Shown here in pieces: positions 8,495 through 18,108 of a stretch of DNA of 64,000 bases. The stretch is from Telluria aromaticivorans (GTDB taxonomy: Bacteria; Pseudomonadota; Gammaproteobacteria; Burkholderiales; Burkholderiaceae_D), in contig NZ_JABAIV010000007.1 in assembly GCF_013003915.1 (NCBI RefSeq), forward strand, positions 186,001 through 250,000, read 5' to 3'. How positions within the stretch are numbered: the stretch's first letter is position 1; each line of letters opens with the position of its first letter. The position numbers were made by a program, and so were the translations under genes. Under the pieces are notes generated by a model. That model worked only from the letters and a program-made list of their open reading frames with translations, ran no database searches and was not told the origin of the DNA.

Positions 8495-8952
8495 GGCGTT
8501 GACGACAGGCTGACCAGCCGCAGGCGCGACGGCCGGCGGCGCTCCACGGCCTGCGTCCGCTCGACCGGCCAGAACTGGGCCACGCCCCACAACACTTCGG
8601 GGATCAGGAACAGCCACACCAGCAGCAGCCCGCCCTGGGCCAGCGCCCAGATCATCCAGCCCGCAAACATGAAACGCCCGGCCCCATCGTAGCGCCCCAG
8701 CGCCAGGCTGGGCTGGAACAGCCGCATGGCCGACCACAGCATGACCAGGCTGCCCATCAAACCGGTGATCAGGATGTTCACCAGCGCGAACGGCGCCAGC
8801 GGCTCGCCTCCCAGCCAGACATTCGTGCTTGATAACTGGGCATGCAGCATGGCGAAGGTCCAGGGCGTGGCGAAGGGCGCGGTGACGACGATGTCGTACA
8901 GCGCGCTGGCACGCGTGATGTGGAAATAATTTGATAACGACATGCTCGGCAT
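8491..8952 (-). CDS. Membrane protein of unknown function
   Basis: 153 residues with about four hydrophobic helices: around ALYDIVVTAPFATPWTFAML, PFALVNILITGLMGSLVML, FMFAGWMIWALAQGGLLLVW and LFLIPEVLWGVAQFW. The C-terminal 25 residues are basic and Arg-rich, consistent with a cytoplasmic tail. The ATG at 8952 is chosen because AGGAG lies seven bases upstream; a second ATG at 8943 is possible. I do not recognise the family. It is convergent with the ArgP-like gene and has no obvious operon partner. Confidence 0.65.
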   Translation of the reverse strand: MPSMSLSNYFHITRASALYDIVVTAPFATPWTFAMLHAQLSSTNVWLGGEPLAPFALVNILITGLMGSLVMLWSAMRLFQPSLALGRYDGAGRFMFAGWMIWALAQGGLLLVWLFLIPEVLWGVAQFWPVERTQAVERRRPSRLRLVSLSSTP

Positions 8953-9089
8953 GGCCTGCTCCTGCAGCTGGATTGCGCATCTCCCGATGCTGCCATGCCT
9001 GCTTCGAGCGTTTCTTGCGATGAACGAAAAAAGGGCCGGATGCCTGCGCATCCAGCCCGAAGGGAAACGGAGAACGTTTGTCGAAACGA

Positions 9090-11345
9090 TCAGGTGCCGA
9101 TACGGCCCCCGTCGTTCTTGGTGATGACGATCGTCGCCGAGCGCGGGCGCTTGCCGGCGCCGTAGCCGGCATTCGACGGCCACTGGCTTGTGTACTTGCT
9201 CGGATCGCCGACGTTGGCGGACGCGGTGCTTTCACCCGGGTGCTGGATGTTCACGAACAGCGCCTTGCCGTCCGGGGTCTCGGCGATGCCGGTGATCTCC
9301 GAACTGACCGGGCCGACCAGGAAGCGCTTGAGCGTATCCGGAGTGGCGGCCAGGCCGACATAGGTGTCCACGTTCAGGCTAGTACCGTTGGCGCGCGGAT
9401 GGCTCAGGGTGACTTTCTTGCCATCGCCAACCTGGCCCGGCACGCCGGCCAGCATCATGCAGTTGGTGACATCGGTGTAGGCGCCATCGTCGGTCTGGAA
9501 CCAGCAGATGCCGGTGGCGGCGCTGAAGGCCAGGCCGTCCGGGCTGGAGAAGTCCTGGTCGGCGGAGAGGCCCGACAGGTTGACCGTGGCGGCGGCAGCG
9601 GCGGCTTCGGCGCCGAACAGGTAGACGTCCCAGCGGAAGCTGGTGGCGGCCGAACCGGCGGCGCCTTCCTTGACGCGGATGATGTGGCCATTCGGGTTGC
9701 CCACCTGCGCAGTGCTGCCTTTCATGTCGGTGTAGACGCGCGGGTTGGCGGCATCCGGCGCGGCCTGGCTCGCGCCGCTCGGTTCGACGCGGCGGTTGCT
9801 GTTGTTGGTCAGCGTGAAGTAAATCTCGCCATTGACCGGGTTCACCGCGCACCATTCCGGCCGGTCCATCCTGGTGGCGCCCACGGCGTCGCCCGCCAGG
9901 CGAGCGTTGACCAGCACGTCGGCCTGATCGGCGAATTTATACGCTGCATAAGCGGCAATCAGGGGATTGGCGATCGACAGCTCGATCCACTGGCCCGTGC
10001 CGTCGGCCAGGAACTTGGCGACGTACAGCTTGCCGTTGTCGAGGTATTTGTCGCCGGTGGCGATGCGGTCCAGCGGCGTCGCATCGGCAGCCGTCCACAG
10101 CGCGGTCGACACGTACTTGAAGATGTATTCGTTGCGCGAATCGTCGCCCATGTATACGGCCAGCGGCTGGCCCACGACCACCTTGCCGAAGGCCGCGCTC
10201 TCGTGCGCGTAGCGGCCCAGCGCGGTGCGCTTCTTGATGGCGCGGGTCTTGTCGTAGGCATCCATCTCGACGATATAGCCCATGCCGTTCATCTCGTTGC
10301 GGTAGTCGTCGCTGCCATCGAGCGAGGCGCCCTTCCGGCCCAGGTTCCAGCGCTGGTATTTATCTTCCACGCCGCCGGTTTCCCAGCCATGGCGCGAGGC
10401 GGCCCCGGCGTCGCGGCCGTAGCGCTTGAGCGAGACCACGCTCTTGTCGCCGCGCGCGGCATCATCCGTGCTGGCGCGGGTGAAATAGCCCGACCAGTTC
10501 TCTTCGCCCGACAGATAGGTGTTCCACGGGGTCTTGCCGGTGCCGCAGTTGTTCAGCGTGCCGCGGATTTTGGTGCCATTGTTCGAATACTTCGTGACCA
10601 CCAGCGCATTGCCGCGCACCGGGCCCGAGATCTCGATCTCGGTCTGCTGGTGCACGCGGCGGTTGAAGCTGGAATCCTTCAGGGTTTCCCATTTCGCGCC
10701 GGTGCGGCGCACTTCGACCACCGACAGGCCATGCAGCGCCATTTCCTTGTCTACTTCCCCCGCCGGGCGCGGCAGGCTCATGGTGCCGCCGTTCGGGTGC
10801 AGGAAGAAGGCCGACAGCTTCTCGTCGATGGTCGCTTCGTGGTTCATCGCCAGCAGGCCGCGGTCGTTGGCGGTGGTCGACGCCGCACCCAGGCTGGAAA
10901 GCGGGAAGAATTCCATGCCGTCGTGCTGGTCGCCGGCGCGGTTTTCATGGTCGGTATCGGTGCCGTCGTTCTTGAACGCCGGCGTGGACGCGGTGAGCGG
11001 GTCGCCCATGGCGTACAGCACGCTGGCCGTGTAGCCGGCCGGGACCACGACAGTATCGGCCAGGCTCTTGGACACGGCGGTAAAGCCGAGCAGCTTCTCC
11101 GCCGGTGGCGTGACCACCACCGGCGGGGTGCTGGTGGCCGGGGCGTCGTCGCTGGAACCGCCGCAGCCGCCCAGGCCCAGCGCGCCGAGCATCGCAGTGG
11201 CGGCCGAGGCGGCGCCGCCGCGCAGCAGGCTGCGGCGGCTCAGGCGCGCTTCGAGCACGCTGCCGAAGTGTTCATTCGACGAGACGTTCGTATCGATGTC
11301 GTCATGGTCGACAGGGATACGGGCGATGTCTGGCGGCTTGTTCAC
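9090..11345 (-). CDS. phoX: PhoX family alkaline phosphatase, Tat-exported
   Basis: About 751 residues from a GTG at 11345. Early on, NEHFGSVLEARLSRRSLLRGG is the usual PhoX leader: a twin-arginine motif (SRRSLL), a hydrophobic stretch and GGCGGSS, a possible lipid-anchor cysteine. The body has the DUF839 features of PhoX, for example DHENRAGDQHDGMEFFPL, MNHEAT, YLSGEENWSGYF, RYAHESAAF, NRRVEPSG and FVNIQHPGES. PhoX enzymes hydrolyse phosphomonoesters outside the cytoplasm with Ca and Fe cofactors. The GTG start has AGGA seven bases upstream and lies just downstream of the Pho-box promoter; an ATG at 11382 would fall in the presumed -10 region. Confidence 0.88.
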   Translation of the reverse strand: MNKPPDIARIPVDHDDIDTNVSSNEHFGSVLEARLSRRSLLRGGAASAATAMLGALGLGGCGGSSDDAPATSTPPVVVTPPAEKLLGFTAVSKSLADTVVVPAGYTASVLYAMGDPLTASTPAFKNDGTDTDHENRAGDQHDGMEFFPLSSLGAASTTANDRGLLAMNHEATIDEKLSAFFLHPNGGTMSLPRPAGEVDKEMALHGLSVVEVRRTGAKWETLKDSSFNRRVHQQTEIEISGPVRGNALVVTKYSNNGTKIRGTLNNCGTGKTPWNTYLSGEENWSGYFTRASTDDAARGDKSVVSLKRYGRDAGAASRHGWETGGVEDKYQRWNLGRKGASLDGSDDYRNEMNGMGYIVEMDAYDKTRAIKKRTALGRYAHESAAFGKVVVGQPLAVYMGDDSRNEYIFKYVSTALWTAADATPLDRIATGDKYLDNGKLYVAKFLADGTGQWIELSIANPLIAAYAAYKFADQADVLVNARLAGDAVGATRMDRPEWCAVNPVNGEIYFTLTNNSNRRVEPSGASQAAPDAANPRVYTDMKGSTAQVGNPNGHIIRVKEGAAGSAATSFRWDVYLFGAEAAAAAATVNLSGLSADQDFSSPDGLAFSAATGICWFQTDDGAYTDVTNCMMLAGVPGQVGDGKKVTLSHPRANGTSLNVDTYVGLAATPDTLKRFLVGPVSSEITGIAETPDGKALFVNIQHPGESTASANVGDPSKYTSQWPSNAGYGAGKRPRSATIVITKNDGGRIGT

Positions 11346-11379
11346 GGATGGTCCTGTTGGTTGTGGGAGAAGTCCCTGC

Positions 11380-11435
11380 ATGGTAGGCAGCCCAGATGAC
11401 TGCCTTGTGACGATTCGATAACAGTTTCGTGACAA
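11380..11435 (-). promoter_or_regulatory. Four tandem PhoB half-sites with -10, phoX promoter
   Basis: On the minus strand from 11435 to 11392 there are four 11-bp units in register: TTGTCAC-GAAA, CTGTTAT-CGAA, TCGTCAC-AAGG, CAGTCAT-CTGG. The known Pho box is two CTGTCAT-like heptamers spaced by four bases, so this is two Pho boxes end to end, replacing the -35 element. TACCAT at 11385-11380 is a plausible -10, about six bases after the last unit. This predicts induction of phoX by phosphate starvation through PhoB. Confidence 0.8.
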
Positions 11436-11529
11436 ACCAGTCTATCCAGCGCCGTGTGGCGCGCCGTGCAGATATACTGCCCGGTACCCTCCCATCTCGC
11501 GCAGCAGCGGCCCACCAAGGACAGATTGC

Positions 11530-14241
11530 ATGCAGCATCGCAGTACCCCCGCCCCCACCATCGACCCGGCCGCCCTCGGCCTGCACCTCTTCGAAGCCAG
11601 TCCCGACTGCGTCAAGCTGCTTGACGCCGAGGGACGCGTCGTCGCCATGAACCGTAACGGCCAGCGCGCGATGGACATCGCCGACCTTACACCCTTGGTG
11701 GGCAGCGTCTGGGCGACCTTGTGGCCGGCCGCCAGCCATGCCGAGATCGACGCCGCGATCGCGGCTGCGCGCAGCATCGGCAACGGAAGCTTCCGCGGCG
11801 CCTGCCCGACGGCCGCGGGCACGCCCAAGTGGTGGGATGTCACGATCAGCGCGGTGGGCGCGCCGAGCGACGGACTGTTGGTGGTCTCACGCGACATTAC
11901 TGCCCGGGTGCAGGCCGACGCCGAGCGCGAACGCCTGCTGCGCCAGCTGCGCGCCGCCAACGACCGCATGGAAGACGTGTTCCGGCAGGCGCCGGCCTTC
12001 ATGTGCGTGCTGAGCGGCCCGGACCACGTGTTCGAGATGATCAACGAACGCTACCTGGAACTGGTCGGCGGCCGCGATCCGGTCGGCGTGCCGCTGCGCG
12101 AAGCGCTGCCGGAGATCGCCGGCCAGGGATTCATCGAGATGTTCGACCGGGTGTACCGGACCGGCGAGCCATTTACCGGCACCGACGTGCCGGTCATGCT
12201 GCGGCGGCGCCCGGGCGCGCCGCTCGAGCGGCGTTTCGTCGACCAGGTCTACCTCCCGCTGCGCGATGCCGAAGGCAGGGTCACCGGGATCCTGGTGCAC
12301 GGGGTCGACCAGACCGAGCGCAAGCTGGCCGAGATCGAACTGTACGAAAGCCGCGAGCGTTTCGAGAAGATCGTCAGCCAGGCCGCCACCGGCGTGGTGC
12401 AGATGGATCCGGAAGGCCGCATCACCCTGGTCAACCAGAAATACTGCCACATGGTGGGACGCTCCGAAGCCGACCTGCTGGGGACCAGCGTGTTCGACGT
12501 CACCGCCCCCGATTCGCTGCCGGTCACCTTCGAGGCGGTGCGCCGGCTGGCCGAAGGCGAAGCGGGCGTCATCGTCGACAAGCAGTACCTGCGCCCCGAC
12601 GGCAGCCTGATGCCGGCCACCAGCAGCGTCAACGCGCTACGCGGCCCGGACGGCGAATTCCAGGGCCTGGTCGCGATCGTGGTCGATACCACCGAGAGCA
12701 AGCGCGCCGCCGAAAAGCTGCGCGCCAGCGAAGAACGCTACCGCACCCTGTTCGAGTCGGTCGACCAGGGCTTCTGCATCTTCGAGATGATCTTCGACGA
12801 GCAGGAACGGCCAATCGATTACCGCTTCCTCGAGATGAACAAGATGTTCGAGGCGCACACCGGCCTGCACGACGCGGTGGGCAAGACCGCGAAAGAGATG
12901 CTGCCCACGCTCGACAGCTTCTGGTTCGAGACCTATGGCCGGGTGGCGCTCACCGGCGAGCCGGTACGCTTCGAGAACGAGGCGCCAGCCATGAGCCGCT
13001 GGTTTGACGTCTACGCCACCCGCATCGGCGCGCCGGGCAACTACAAGGTGGCGCTGCTGTTCAGCGACATCACGACCCGCAAGCAATCCGAAGACACCCT
13101 GCGCAAGCTGGCCGCCGACCTGGCCGAAATGGACCGCCGCAAGACCGAGTTCCTGGCTACGCTCGCGCACGAACTGCGCAACCCGCTGGCGCCGATCCGC
13201 AGCGGCTTGAGCGTCATGCGCCTGAAAGGCGACAACCCGGCCACGGTGGCGCGCGTGCGCGAGATGATGGAACGCCAGGTCAGCCACATGGTGCACCTGA
13301 TCGACGACCTGCTCGACATCGCCCGCATCAGCGGCGGCAAGCTCGAACTCAAGAAGGAGCGCGCCGACCTGCGCGCCGTGCTGTCCAGCGCCATCGAAAC
13401 CAGCCTGCCCTTGATCGAGAGCGGCCGCCACGAGCTGTCGGTCAACCTGCCGGAAGCGCCGGTGATGGCCGACGTCGACATCACCCGCATCGCCCAGGTG
13501 GTAGCCAACCTGCTCAACAACGCAGCCAAGTACACGCCGGCGGGCGGGCGCATCGGCCTGTCGATGGAGGTCGACGATTGGGAAGCCGTGATCGCCGTGT
13601 CGGACAACGGCATCGGCATCCCGCAGGATTCGCTGTCGTCCGTGTTCGAGATGTTCAGCCAGATCGGCCAGCATACCGACCGCTCGCAGGGCGGCCTCGG
13701 GATCGGCCTGTCGCTGGTGCGCCGGCTGGTGGACATGCACGGCGGCTGGGTCTCGGCCGCAGGCAGGGGGCTGCAGGCCGGCAGCGTATTCACCGTGCGC
13801 CTGCCGCTGGCAGCGCTCGATGAAGCTGGCCTCGCTGCGGACAACGCGCACGCTGGCACTACCGGCGCAGCCGGCGAAGGCATGAAGATCCTGGTGGTGG
13901 ACGACAACGTCGACGCTGCGGTCACGCTGTCGATGATCCTGGAAGCCTGCGGCTATACCGCGCAGGTGGCCCACGACGGCGCCGGGGCGGTGGAGGTGGC
14001 GCGGACCTTCCGCCCGCAGGTTGCCTTCCTCGACATCGGCATGCCCGGCATGGACGGCTACGACACCGCTCGCGCCATGCGCCAGGTGGCAGGCCTGGAA
14101 GGCATGACGCTGGTGGCCCTGACCGGCTGGGGCGCCGACAGCGACCGCCAGAAGTCGAACGAGGCCGGCTTCGACCACCATCTCACCAAGCCGGTGCAGC
14201 TGGCGACCGTGCAGGAGCTGCTGGGGCAGATCGCGGCCTGA
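11530..14241 (+). CDS. Hybrid sensor histidine kinase with four PAS domains and receiver
   Basis: 903 residues, no membrane segment, so probably cytoplasmic. Four PAS/PAC modules are recognisable at about residues 15-130, 145-265, 275-395 and 405-520 (for example FDVTAPDSLP, then YLRPDGSLMPA and VAIVVDTTESKRAAE). The HisKA box LAHELRNPLAPIRSG places the phosphorylated His at 547. The ATPase has NLLNNAAKYT (about 660), DNGIGIP (about 691) and GGLGIGLSLVRRLV. A receiver domain covers about 785-900 with the acceptor Asp835 in AFLDIGMPGMDGYD and the switch Lys in HHLTKPV. The phoX gene is divergent, but no functional link is shown. The output partner is not in the window. Confidence 0.92.
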   Translation: MQHRSTPAPTIDPAALGLHLFEASPDCVKLLDAEGRVVAMNRNGQRAMDIADLTPLVGSVWATLWPAASHAEIDAAIAAARSIGNGSFRGACPTAAGTPKWWDVTISAVGAPSDGLLVVSRDITARVQADAERERLLRQLRAANDRMEDVFRQAPAFMCVLSGPDHVFEMINERYLELVGGRDPVGVPLREALPEIAGQGFIEMFDRVYRTGEPFTGTDVPVMLRRRPGAPLERRFVDQVYLPLRDAEGRVTGILVHGVDQTERKLAEIELYESRERFEKIVSQAATGVVQMDPEGRITLVNQKYCHMVGRSEADLLGTSVFDVTAPDSLPVTFEAVRRLAEGEAGVIVDKQYLRPDGSLMPATSSVNALRGPDGEFQGLVAIVVDTTESKRAAEKLRASEERYRTLFESVDQGFCIFEMIFDEQERPIDYRFLEMNKMFEAHTGLHDAVGKTAKEMLPTLDSFWFETYGRVALTGEPVRFENEAPAMSRWFDVYATRIGAPGNYKVALLFSDITTRKQSEDTLRKLAADLAEMDRRKTEFLATLAHELRNPLAPIRSGLSVMRLKGDNPATVARVREMMERQVSHMVHLIDDLLDIARISGGKLELKKERADLRAVLSSAIETSLPLIESGRHELSVNLPEAPVMADVDITRIAQVVANLLNNAAKYTPAGGRIGLSMEVDDWEAVIAVSDNGIGIPQDSLSSVFEMFSQIGQHTDRSQGGLGIGLSLVRRLVDMHGGWVSAAGRGLQAGSVFTVRLPLAALDEAGLAADNAHAGTTGAAGEGMKILVVDDNVDAAVTLSMILEACGYTAQVAHDGAGAVEVARTFRPQVAFLDIGMPGMDGYDTARAMRQVAGLEGMTLVALTGWGADSDRQKSNEAGFDHHLTKPVQLATVQELLGQIAA

Positions 14242-14248
14242 GGCAGGG

Positions 14249-14596
14249 TCAGGCCTGGCGGTGGCCGAGGGCGATGCAGGCGGCCCCGAGCAGCGCCAGT
14301 CCCACGCCCAGGTAGTCGCTCCAGATCGGCTTGACGCCGTCCACCACAACCAGCCAGGCCAGCGCGGTCGCGATATACACCGCGCCATAGCTCGCGTACA
14401 CGCGCCCGCTCGCCGCCGGATGCAGCGTCAACAACCAGACGAAGGCCACCAGGCTCAGCGCCGCCGGCAGCAGCAGCCACGCCGAACCCTTACCCGTGAT
14501 CCACAGCAGCGGCAGGTAGCAGCCGAGCAGCTCGGCGACGGCGGTAATGAAGAACAGGCCGGCGAGGCGGCCGGTGGACAGCAGGTCGAAGGACAT
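14249..14596 (-). CDS. YnfA family (UPF0060) membrane protein
   Basis: 115 residues, the family's usual length, with four helices: [52 protein letters not shown] and [16 protein letters not shown]. The signature [16 protein letters not shown] and [14 protein letters not shown] matches YnfA. These proteins resemble small multidrug resistance transporters, but the substrate is not established. It is convergent with the histidine kinase gene, eight bases from its stop. Confidence 0.9.
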   Translation of the reverse strand: MSFDLLSTGRLAGLFFITAVAELLGCYLPLLWITGKGSAWLLLPAALSLVAFVWLLTLHPAASGRVYASYGAVYIATALAWLVVVDGVKPIWSDYLGVGLALLGAACIALGHRQA

Positions 14597-14765
14597 CGGC
14601 GGATGGGTCAGGCTGGCTTGTGGAAAACTTTAATCTTATCAACTGCCACCCACCCTTGCCAATTCACGCCGCGCAGCTTGACCTGCCTGCGCCACCGGTT
14701 CAGGATGTGCAGTATTCTCATGCTGAGAGCATGACTATCCGAACACGGCCCAGGCACGAAAGGCG

Positions 14766-15179
14766 GTGGACATCTTGAGCGAGCACACTCTTTCAGCAAT
14801 CAAGCTGGGCGCGCAGCAACTGGCGGACGTCGTCACCCTGCCGGCGCCGCGGCGCTACACGCATTTCGTGCGGCAAGTGGCCGAGAACGGCGAAGTCTGG
14901 GGGCTGTACCGCGACGGCTGGGCGCTGGCCAAGACCGATGACGGCACCCTGGTGTTCGCCATGTGGCCGGCCAGCGAATTCGCCGACCTGTGCGCGGAAT
15001 TCGAATGGGACGGCTACGAGCCGCAATCCTTCCCACTGGACGACCTCATGACCGACCTGCTGCCGCAGCTCGAGGAAGACGGCGTATTGCCGGGCATTTT
15101 CTATACGCCAGGCGAGCGGGGATTGACGCCGACCATCTACATGCTGCGCGTCGACCTGGAGCGGGAGTTGAACGGCTAG
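14766..15179 (+). CDS. DUF2750 domain-containing protein
   Basis: 137 residues from a GTG start with GAAAGG just upstream. RYTHFVRQVAENGEVWGLYRDGWALAK followed by FAMWPASEFADLC, FEWDGYEPQSFPLDDLMTDLLP and DGVLPGIFYTP matches the DUF2750 pattern, a small cytoplasmic domain with no known activity. It ends 42 bases before the convergent end of tssG. No link to the type VI genes is evident beyond position. Confidence 0.8.
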   Translation: MDILSEHTLSAIKLGAQQLADVVTLPAPRRYTHFVRQVAENGEVWGLYRDGWALAKTDDGTLVFAMWPASEFADLCAEFEWDGYEPQSFPLDDLMTDLLPQLEEDGVLPGIFYTPGERGLTPTIYMLRVDLERELNG

Positions 15180-15221
15180 CTGAACGGTTAGCTGAGCCGC
15201 TGCCTGCATTGCCGACTGCGG

Positions 15222-16301
15222 CTACAGGCTGTGCAGTTCGTAGCGCACGTCGCGCCGGTCTTCCGTCTGCAGGCCTTCCACCAGGTAGGCATCCCACCCG
15301 AGCCGGCCTTCATCGCCGGCCAGCCGGATGTTGTGCACATCCGCCGCCAGCAGCACCAGCTCGACTTCGTATTCAAGCGACAGCCCGGTGAACATCGACA
15401 GCATGCTCTTTAACGCCCGTGCGGCCAGCCCGCCGGGCAGGAAATTGTTGAAGCCCGCGCGGTCGAGCGGCCCCACCACCAGCCGCAGGCGCAGGTCGCG
15501 TTGCCAGACCCGGACGCCGGCGATGGTGCCGACGCCCAGCACCGCATTGCTGCTCCCCAGGATGGTTTGCTGGCTTGGTGGCACATCGTACCAGCAGCCG
15601 ACGAATTGCTCGGCGACGACATGCTGGCCGAAATATTCCGACAGCACCCGCGCCAGCTGGACGCTCGAAGCCGGGCGGTGCCGGATCGAGGCCGCGAAAT
15701 AAGCCAGCGATTCATCCAGCACCGTGCCATCCTCGCTGGCGGCCAGGCGCCGTCGCAGCGACTTGTCGCCCAATCCTGCGAGGCTCAGCAGCAGCGGCAG
15801 GAAGCTGTCCTGGCCATCAAGCTGGTATTGCAGCGCCAGCCGGTATTTGCGCCAGGCTTCGTAAAACAGCGCCAGCGAGCGGTTCGAGAAGGTGTCGAGG
15901 AAGGCGCGCGCGCCCTCGTCCTTTTCCAGCGACTGGTGTTCGGCGATGCGCTCGGTGTAGTGCAGGGGCAGGATGCCCTGCCCGCCCAGCAATCCCATGA
16001 AGGCGGGTGTCAGGCGGATGTATTTGAGGGTTCCATCCTTCAGGGCGGCGCCGAGTGGCGCAGCTTGGGTGTCGATGTCGCGCGGTTCGGTGTGGATCGC
16101 CTCGACCTGGCTGGCCGGGAAACCGAGAGACAGCGAATTCTGGAAGCGCAGGAAGTTCGCCACCAGGTCCTTGCACGGCAGGCCACGCCGCCGCGCCCAC
16201 AGTTCGAGCATGCGCACCGCCTGGAAGTACTCGAAGCGGTAGGGCTCCCGGAACAGGCGGTCGATTACAGCAGGCTCAAATCGCCGCTGCGTGGCTGGCA
16301 T
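15222..16301 (-). CDS. tssG: Type VI secretion baseplate subunit TssG
   Basis: 359 residues. The start RRFEPAVIDRLFREPYRFEYFQAVRMLELW and then LGFPASQVEAI, FMGLLGGQGILPLHYTE and FYEAWRKYRLALQYQ are characteristic of TssG (VasB/ImpH). With TssF, TssE and TssK it builds the wedge of the T6SS baseplate at the cytoplasmic face. The first 37 bases overlap the end of tssF, pointing to translational coupling. It is the last gene of the leftward tssEFG operon. Confidence 0.95.
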   Translation of the reverse strand: MPATQRRFEPAVIDRLFREPYRFEYFQAVRMLELWARRRGLPCKDLVANFLRFQNSLSLGFPASQVEAIHTEPRDIDTQAAPLGAALKDGTLKYIRLTPAFMGLLGGQGILPLHYTERIAEHQSLEKDEGARAFLDTFSNRSLALFYEAWRKYRLALQYQLDGQDSFLPLLLSLAGLGDKSLRRRLAASEDGTVLDESLAYFAASIRHRPASSVQLARVLSEYFGQHVVAEQFVGCWYDVPPSQQTILGSSNAVLGVGTIAGVRVWQRDLRLRLVVGPLDRAGFNNFLPGGLAARALKSMLSMFTGLSLEYEVELVLLAADVHNIRLAGDEGRLGWDAYLVEGLQTEDRRDVRYELHSL

Positions 16302-18106
16302 GTCAATAACTCTTCTCCGGTTTTGTTCGACACGATCACCAGCTGGGTGAAGCTGTTGGCATGCACGTAGAGGGCGAGGAAGCGCTCGATGATCTGCGCG
16401 AAGGCGTGGATGCCGCTGCCAATAAACGCTTCTTCATCGATGCTCAAGCGCACCTCGACGCCGCGCACCAGGCAGGTAAACGGGTTACCGGCCAGCCAGG
16501 TAGTGGCGGCGCGCTGCGCGATCGCCTTGATGCCGCCGATCTGGCGCTGCGACGAGGGCGAGCGAGGGAGGTCGTACAGCGCCAGCATCTCCCGAAAAGC
16601 CTCGACCCCGCCATCGGCCAGCGACAGGTGGTTCAGTGCCAGGTGCGAGATCAGGCGCCAGTGCGCGCCGCGCCCGCTCGCAAAGCGGTACGAGGCCGTT
16701 GGTTTGCGCAGGAAGGCGATCGCACGCACGCTGGAGCCGCCCTCCATGAACAAATCGCCGCCCGATTGCCCATAGCTCAGCGAGGCGGGGAGGTCGCGGT
16801 TGGTGCAGGTCAGTTCGATGTTGAGGGTGTCGGTTTCGACTTCGGCCGGGTCGAAATCGATGTCGACGATCGACACCTGGGTCTCGAAGCCGGGGCTTTT
16901 GTCAGCCAGCGATTCGTCGCGCCGCACCGCGTAATAGTGGCCAGCGTCTTCCGGCGCCTGCGCATGCCGCAGCGCATAGAAGGGGCGGAACTGCACCAGG
17001 GTTTCACCCTGCGGCGTCTGGCGCAGCAGGTTGAGCGATTCGATCGCATACACCTCGTAGGCAAAGGCGCGCCGCGCATCGGCCAGCACTGGATAGCTGG
17101 CGCTGGTATGCGTCACCCGGATCGGCTCGCCGCGCTGGCGGAACACGTTGATCACCGGCGTGCAGCCCAGCTGGACATTATTGGTGGACAGGGTGCCGAG
17201 CATGCGCGCGGTGTTCGAATCCGAGCGCAGGCCGGACAGCGCCAGGTGCAGCGTCAGCGTGCGCGTCCCCGGCGGGGCAGCAGCCGCCAGCGCGGCCAGG
17301 TCGATGTCGAAAAAATTGAACTTTTCGGGAAAACAGAAGTATTCGGTGAGCAGCCGGTAGGCGGCATGCGAGCGCGCCGGGAAATCGATCATGGCTTCGT
17401 CCTCGCCGAAGCCGGCCGGGTGCACCGGGACCGCCGGCAAGCTTGTCCAGCGCCCGCTGTCCCCGGCTTCGACATAGGCGCTTACTGTGCGCATGAACAG
17501 CGCGTCGCGCAGGGCGGCGCAGAACGAGGGCTCCCCATCGATGAAGATGCGCAGGCTGGGCAGCTCCAGCTGGGCCAGCGCACCCTGCTCGGCGGTGCAG
17601 GCCAGGGTCAAGCTGATGCTGGACGATGCCGCCCCCGGCAGGCGCACGGCCTCGGGCGCGTCGATGATGGCGGAAAACCTGGCGCGGGTCAGCGCGACCG
17701 GCGCCACCACCACCGGATAGACGGTGCGGAAGGTGCACGCGGCGCCGCGTACCGGCCGGGTGTTGAGCTGGGTGCCGCGTGCAATCAGGCTGGCGCCGCC
17801 CTGCTTGGCCGCGCCGCCGAAGTCCATGCGTGCGATCGAGCACGAGGGGAAGGGACGCAGGTAATGCGGGTACAGCACCTCGAACAGGGCTTCGGTGAAT
17901 TCAGGGTAATCGTCGTCCAGCCGCCGCGCGATGCGCGCATTGAGCAGCGCGAACGATTCGATCATGCGTTCGGTATGCGGGTCTTCGCACACCTCGCCAC
18001 TGATCAGGAGGCGTCCGGCAATGCGCGGATAGCGCTCGGCAAACTCGCGCAGGTTGCGGCGCAGGTAGCCAAGCTCGCCTTCGTAATACGGGAGCAGTTG
18101 TTCCAT
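16265..18106 (-). CDS. tssF: Type VI secretion baseplate subunit TssF
   Basis: 613 residues, typical for TssF (VasA/ImpG). LLPYYEGELGYLRRNLREFAERYPRIAGRL at the N-terminus and DPHTERMIESFALLNARIARRLDDDYPEFTEALFEVLYPHYLRPFPS are the family's conserved opening. Later blocks such as FNFFDIDL and SHLALNHLSL also fit. It starts two bases after tssE ends and overlaps tssG, so the three genes are one transcript. TssF pairs with TssG in the baseplate wedge. Confidence 0.96.
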   Translation of the reverse strand: MEQLLPYYEGELGYLRRNLREFAERYPRIAGRLLISGEVCEDPHTERMIESFALLNARIARRLDDDYPEFTEALFEVLYPHYLRPFPSCSIARMDFGGAAKQGGASLIARGTQLNTRPVRGAACTFRTVYPVVVAPVALTRARFSAIIDAPEAVRLPGAASSSISLTLACTAEQGALAQLELPSLRIFIDGEPSFCAALRDALFMRTVSAYVEAGDSGRWTSLPAVPVHPAGFGEDEAMIDFPARSHAAYRLLTEYFCFPEKFNFFDIDLAALAAAAPPGTRTLTLHLALSGLRSDSNTARMLGTLSTNNVQLGCTPVINVFRQRGEPIRVTHTSASYPVLADARRAFAYEVYAIESLNLLRQTPQGETLVQFRPFYALRHAQAPEDAGHYYAVRRDESLADKSPGFETQVSIVDIDFDPAEVETDTLNIELTCTNRDLPASLSYGQSGGDLFMEGGSSVRAIAFLRKPTASYRFASGRGAHWRLISHLALNHLSLADGGVEAFREMLALYDLPRSPSSQRQIGGIKAIAQRAATTWLAGNPFTCLVRGVEVRLSIDEEAFIGSGIHAFAQIIERFLALYVHANSFTQLVIVSNKTGEELLTCQPRSGDLSLL

Positions 18107-18108
18107 GT

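Noticed and set aside
9078..11399. Open frame of 773 codons on the plus strand
   Set aside because: It lies opposite phoX in GC-rich DNA; the protein is Arg/Gly/Val-rich with no domain, and phoX on the other strand has a clear Tat leader and motifs.
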